Shown one piece after another: positions 60,788-64,000 of a DNA stretch of 64,000 nt; position 1 is the stretch's first letter; each line of letters begins with the position of its first letter. Where the stretch lies: contig NZ_BAABHB010000016.1 of the NCBI RefSeq assembly GCF_039541875.1, positions 62,001 through 126,000 of the forward strand. Direction: 5' to 3'. The stretch is from Nibrella viscosa. Its GTDB lineage: Bacteria > Bacteroidota > Bacteroidia > Cytophagales > Spirosomataceae. The notes beneath the pieces were generated by a model. It saw only the letters and a list, made by a program, of their open reading frames with translations, ran no database searches and was not told where the DNA came from. The position numbers and the translations under genes are program-made.

Positions 60788-61648
60788 ATGGATTTGTACA
60801 ACGGCCACCAGCGGTTTATCTCCATTCTTTCGGATTATGGTTTTAAAGTAACCTTCGGCAACGAAACTGACACACGGTTTTTGCGAAAAGCGTTACAAGC
60901 GCTGATCCAGTCACCCGTAGCCATAAAACACGTTGAGTTCATTGAAAGTGAGATTCCGGGCTTGACCAAAGACAGCCGCAGTGGCGTCTATGATATTGCC
61001 TGTGTGGATGAGCGGGGCAATCAATTCATTGTCGAGATGCAGTTGAGCAAGTACCCTGACTTTATCCAACGCATGAAGTTCTACTCATTTTACCGGTTGA
61101 ATACTCTAATTCGGAAAGGCAGATACCGTTTTGAGGGATTGCCCAAGATTTACTGCATCGGCATTTTAGCGTTTAACATCTTTCCTCATATTCCTGATTA
61201 CCACAATATTGCTGTCCTGAAAAACGAGAAGGGCGAACTGATAGACGAGCAGACAACGTTTATTACGGTAGAATTAGTTAAATTCAAGAAGCGGTTAACC
61301 CACGTGCAAACTGATTTGGACAAACTGATTTACACCATGAAGACCATACATAAAGCCAACAAGCCTAAGCAGTTCCCTCAGTTTTGGAACGAGGAGTGGT
61401 TAGAAGCAGCCATTAAGGAGTTAGACACGCGGGCGATGACTCCCGAAAAGAGGATGGCTTACGAGATGACTTTAGCCGCTAACGCTTTGGCAATTGAGAA
61501 TGAACAGAAGAAAATTGAGGAAGTAAAAAAAGTGACAATACGTAAACTTCTGTTGCAAGGTAAATTGAGCATTGAGGAAATTGCAGATGCTAACGATGTG
61601 ACAATTGAAGTTGTTCTCGAGGAGAAAAAAGGATTGTCTAATAAGTAA
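60788..61648 (+). CDS. Rpn-family PD-(D/E)xK nuclease (cassette 3)
   Basis: The start is set at ATG 60788 (286 residues), because an upstream in-frame start runs through the recombination site. The N-terminal half is the Rpn/transposase_31-like fold (SDYGFKVTFGNETDTRFLRKAL, VYDIACVDERGNQFIVEMQL with the Asp and Glu-x-Gln core). The C-terminal half is a basic helix with a degenerate HTH-like end (KLSIEEIADANDVTIEVVLE). Rpn proteins promote recA-independent recombination and cut DNA in vitro; they are frequent in mobile DNA of Bacteroidota. Its stop lies 8 bp before attC-like element 2. Confidence 0.88.
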   Translation: MDLYNGHQRFISILSDYGFKVTFGNETDTRFLRKALQALIQSPVAIKHVEFIESEIPGLTKDSRSGVYDIACVDERGNQFIVEMQLSKYPDFIQRMKFYSFYRLNTLIRKGRYRFEGLPKIYCIGILAFNIFPHIPDYHNIAVLKNEKGELIDEQTTFITVELVKFKKRLTHVQTDLDKLIYTMKTIHKANKPKQFPQFWNEEWLEAAIKELDTRAMTPEKRMAYEMTLAANALAIENEQKKIEEVKKVTIRKLLLQGKLSIEEIADANDVTIEVVLEEKKGLSNK

Positions 61649-61655
61649 TTCAGCC

Positions 61656-61759
61656 TTCCGGCGACAGGATGCAGGCCGCAAGGTTAAGGTTCGACAGCCC
61701 AACCGTCCATGTGCGTCAAGGTTCCCTTTGGTCGCCAGCGCCACATGGGGACGTTGGGT
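61656..61759 (+). repeat. attC-like element 2 (104 bp)
   Basis: TTCCGGCGACAGG at the left end; GCCCAAC (61697-61703) and GTTGGGT (61753-61759) bound a hairpin with arms CCGTCCATGTG and CACATGGGGACG. Same length and spacing as element 1. The near-identity of the two elements, despite unrelated cassette genes, is the strongest support for a recombination site. Confidence 0.8.
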
Positions 61760-61877
61760 GGATAGCCATAAAGTGTCTGTATTTCCGGGTTTCGGTCGAC
61801 AGGTTGCAGGCCGTAGAGGTTAGGTTTAGGCTTCCATTTTCGGGTTTTGATCGACAGGCGGCACGTAACAGAAGTCA

Positions 61878-61932
61878 GGTTTTTTGCTCGTTCGGCGGGT
61901 GGTCTGTGACAGACCGCACGGCCCAAAAAACC
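61878..61932. repeat. Inverted repeat in the leader of the HicAB cassette
   Basis: GGTTTTTTG and CAAAAAACC form the outer arms; GCGG and GGTCTG with CAGACCGC form an inner hairpin. It lies 58 bp before the hicA start. Could be a cassette-borne regulatory site, a terminator of the previous unit, or a worn attC. Confidence 0.55.
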
Positions 61933-61989
61933 AAATATGCTTGATTCCTTGGCACAAAAGTGCGACTTTAGCCGTTTAATTACCAAAGC

Positions 61990-62172
61990 ATGACTGCCAA
62001 AGAAGTACTTAAACTGCTCTATGAGGACGGCTGGATGGATAAAACGCAGAAAGGCAGCCACCTGCAATTAGTCCATCCTACCAAATCTGGTAAGGTCACT
62101 GTGCCGATGCACAAAGGCGATATTGCCACCGGCACCCTAAATGCAATCCTCAAACAAGCAGGTTTGAAGTAA
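61990..62172 (+). CDS. hicA: HicA-type mRNA interferase toxin (cassette 4)
   Basis: 60 residues matching HicA: MTAKEVLKLLYEDGWMDKTQ, then the catalytic His24 in KGSHLQLVHP, and the C-terminal GDIATGTLNAILKQAGL. HicA is a double-stranded-RNA-binding-fold ribonuclease that cuts mRNA. The antitoxin gene follows after 15 bp, the normal HicA-HicB order. It lies between attC-like elements 2 and 3. Confidence 0.93.
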   Translation: MTAKEVLKLLYEDGWMDKTQKGSHLQLVHPTKSGKVTVPMHKGDIATGTLNAILKQAGLK

Positions 62173-62187
62173 CAACCGACCAAGCAT

Positions 62188-62577
62188 ATGGAACGAGTCC
62201 AACTGATTATTGAAGCACCTACCACACAGGACCAGTCGGCTGGTTTTTGGGGGCGGGTCACATATGAGGATAACCTGATCGTCGATCATGCCGAAAACCT
62301 AAAGGCCCTACAAGCTAATATGCGCCAATTGTTGCTGGATTTTCACGATTTAGGCGAGGTAGAGTTTGAGTTGTGCTATGATCTGCACAGCTTTTTTGAA
62401 CATTACGAGTATTTAAAGATTTCCAAGATTGCGGCCTATGCGGGTATGAACCCTTCGTTGTTGCGGCACTACAAAGCGCAAACGAAGTTTCCTTCAATGG
62501 AGCAGGTGCGTCGAATTGAAACAGCGGTACATCAACTGGCCAGTGAATTGCAGCAGGTTCATCTGGTAGCAAGGTGA
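62188..62577 (+). CDS. hicB: HicB-type antitoxin (cassette 4)
   Basis: 129 residues. The N-terminal degraded RNase-H-like domain (about 1-70: FWGRVTYEDNLIVDHAENL) binds HicA; the C-terminal helix-turn-helix (about 80-125: ISKIAAYAGMNPSLLRHYKA) binds the promoter for autoregulation. It is intact and the right length. Its stop lies 23 bp before attC-like element 3. Confidence 0.92.
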   Translation: MERVQLIIEAPTTQDQSAGFWGRVTYEDNLIVDHAENLKALQANMRQLLLDFHDLGEVEFELCYDLHSFFEHYEYLKISKIAAYAGMNPSLLRHYKAQTKFPSMEQVRRIETAVHQLASELQQVHLVAR

Positions 62578-62599
62578 ATTCCGCTCCGCGTAGGTTGGC

Positions 62600-62704
62600 T
62601 TCCCGGCGACAGAATGCAATCCGCGAGGTCAAGGCCGACAGCCCAACATACCATGTGTGTAAATATCTCCCTACGGTCGTCATCATCACATGGATGTGTT
62701 GAGT
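62600..62704 (+). repeat. attC-like element 3 (105 bp)
   Basis: TTCCCGGCGACAG at the left; GCCCAAC (62641-62647) and GTTGAGT (62698-62704) outside a hairpin with CATACCATGTG and CACATGGATGTG arms, where one arm carries an extra unpaired base. Unpaired bases on one arm are how integron integrases choose the strand. The loop differs from elements 1 and 2. Confidence 0.72.
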
Positions 62705-62940
62705 GCAAAGCCAATAAGCAAAGTGTGTTTGCGGGATCCGTGTGACAAGATGCTCGTCCCGACAGGCGAGCTTTTTGGCTTTCTCGGCGGGTTTCGGTCG
62801 ACACGAGAATCGCCCCGTCAGGAAATTAGTGGGTTGAGTGAAATCAGACTTTCGTGCGACAAAAAGCACTCTTTTGATAATTCTGTATACTGTTCCGCTT
62901 TAGTCCTTACTTTTGATATTGAGCGGGATTGACTTTGACT

Positions 62941-63937
62941 ATGAAAAAATTACAAGTATTCGTATCATCCACATACAGCGATTTATTAGAGGAGCGCCAA
63001 GCCTGTGTCGAAACCATTCTACAGGCAGGTCACATACCTGCAGGTATGGAATTATTTGCAGCAGGAAGTGAAACCCAGCTTGAAACGATAAAAAGGTGGA
63101 TTGATGCTTCTAACGATAAAAAGGTGGATTGATGCTTCTGATGTATACATGCTGCTCCTAGGAGGTAGATACGGCTCTTTGGACCCCAAAACTAAACTTG
63201 CCTATACCAAAGTCGAATACCGATACGCTCTTGACAAGAAAAAGCCAGTTTTCGCGGTCGTTATGTCAAATGTTTTTCTGGATGCGAAAATAGCTCAAGT
63301 TGGTCGGGCAGTCCTTGAACAGGATAACGTCGATAAGTACAGGAAGTTTAAGAAGTTAGTATTGTCAAAAATCGTCAAATTTTTTGACAGTTTGGACGGC
63401 ATCAAATTAGCTATATTTCAGTCCATGATTGACATTGACAGCCGCTATAACTTGGAAGGTTGGGTTAGAGGAAGCGAAGTTGTTGATGTAAAGCCACTAA
63501 TCAGTCAAATATCTACTCTTACTCAGGAAAACGCTGATTTAAAGAAGGAGATTGCCAACTTGCGTAAAAGTACTGTTAAGCAATCAAAATCAAAGCGTAC
63601 TTTGAAACAGTTTGAATTACAGGGCACCATTCATACAGTTGAGCATTGGCGAGATATGCTAACTAAAGTGTTAGGAATATTTGCCGAACAAAAACGATTT
63701 AAAGACCCGGATGTACTGTTGAATCTGAACAACAACCGAGCGACATTTTTTAGTTTTGATGAATCAAAGGTTAGCCGTCCTCACAAAGTTCCATTAACAA
63801 AGCTGTATCTCGGAACTCATCATAGCCCCGATACTTTTCAAAGATTAACGCGGTTAGTTGTCGAAGCCGTTGGTTTGCCTGAAAGCTCTTTCAAAATAAT
63901 TGGGGAACTGCCTAATCCCAATGCAGACTCAGATTAA
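62941..63937 (+). pseudogene. DUF4062 gene broken by a 28-bp tandem duplication (cassette 5)
   Basis: The first frame, from ATG 62941, reads MKKLQVFVSSTYSDLLEERQ and stops at 63132. The second frame continues from KRWIDASDVYMLLLGGRYGS to 63937. Removing one duplicated 28-bp unit (63085-63112 or 63113-63140) joins them into one DUF4062 protein of about 322 residues with a long coiled coil and an unassigned C-terminal domain. DUF4062 is a TIR/SIR2-like Rossmann-type domain often found in defence or conflict genes. No attC is seen downstream within the window. Confidence 0.85.
63085..63140 (+). repeat. 28-bp tandem duplication inside the DUF4062 gene
   Basis: Two copies of ACGATAAAAAGGTGGATTGA plus GATGCTTCT and one final base (A in the first, G in the second). 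The unit length is not a multiple of three, so the reading frame changes. Loss of one copy by slippage would restore the gene. Confidence 0.9.
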
Positions 63938-64000
63938 AGCTGTGACTGGTAAATGCCAGCGAGGGTATTTACGGGGTTTCCAGTAGCTTTGCGGCATGGA

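Noticed and set aside
58137..62704. CRISPR array
   Set aside because: The repeats are long, unevenly spaced, flank real genes and have no uniform spacers or cas genes.
56612..64000. Prophage
   Set aside because: A recombinase is present, but no capsid, tail, portal, terminase or lysis genes are seen.
1..64000. tRNA or rRNA genes
   Set aside because: I recognised no cloverleaf with a T-loop consensus and no rRNA segments; a dedicated scan was not possible.

Overview
The window looks like chromosomal DNA of a Bacteroidota bacterium, probably a Cytophagales member of the Spirosoma type. Pointers are a secreted protein with a C-terminal type IX secretion sorting domain, a TonB receptor with an N-terminal carboxypeptidase-regulatory-like domain, several PorT-like outer-membrane barrels, 7TMR-DISM and LytS kinases paired with LytTR regulators, and starts that mostly lack strong Shine-Dalgarno sites. 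The species is inferred from gene content only. I saw no rRNA, tRNA or CRISPR array.

Layout. 1-1129: a sensor kinase (cut by the window edge) and its OmpR-type regulator. 1170-7650: small orphan genes, a band-7 protein, an outer-membrane barrel, a 120-bp dispersed repeat beside a barrel-gene remnant, a frameshifted small gene and a decayed IS5-type transposase. 7681-22564: a surface and phospho-signalling region with an ECF sigma factor, anti-sigma-like protein, M48-like protease, collagen-like lipoprotein, barrel, FHA-trypsin fusion, PP2C phosphatase, Ser/Thr kinase, T9SS-exported propeller protein and exported TPR-CHAT protease. 22921-27975: lipid hydroxylase and desaturase, then a 7TMR-DISM kinase with LytTR regulator. 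28145-33261: a type III-like restriction-modification system with a divergent XRE regulator, bracketed by two related palindromes. 33407-42454: an exported S15/CocE hydrolase, a TonB receptor, lipoproteins and a small periplasmic protein. 42696-50655: a dense two-component block with CheR and a receiver-less CheB. 51138-56503: an ATP-grasp protein and a PSD1 cytochrome/DUF1501 pair.

56612-64000 is the most unusual part. A tyrosine recombinase points into a row of about five single-function cassettes: VapBC-like toxin-antitoxin, alpha/beta hydrolase, Rpn-type nuclease, HicAB toxin-antitoxin, and a DUF4062 gene broken by a 28-bp tandem duplication. They are separated by about 104-bp elements that end in a hairpin with integron attC-type core sites (GCCCAAC ... 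GTTGGGT). It reads as an integron-like array in a Bacteroidota background. The recombinase lacks the usual IntI-specific insertion and is oriented the same way as the cassettes.

Genes that probably work together: sigma factor, anti-sigma-like protein and protease; FHA protease, PP2C and kinase as a phosphothreonine switch; Mod, Res and XRE; hybrid kinase, CheR, CheB and receiver-kinase; PSD1 and DUF1501; and the two toxin-antitoxin cassettes as stabilisers of the array.
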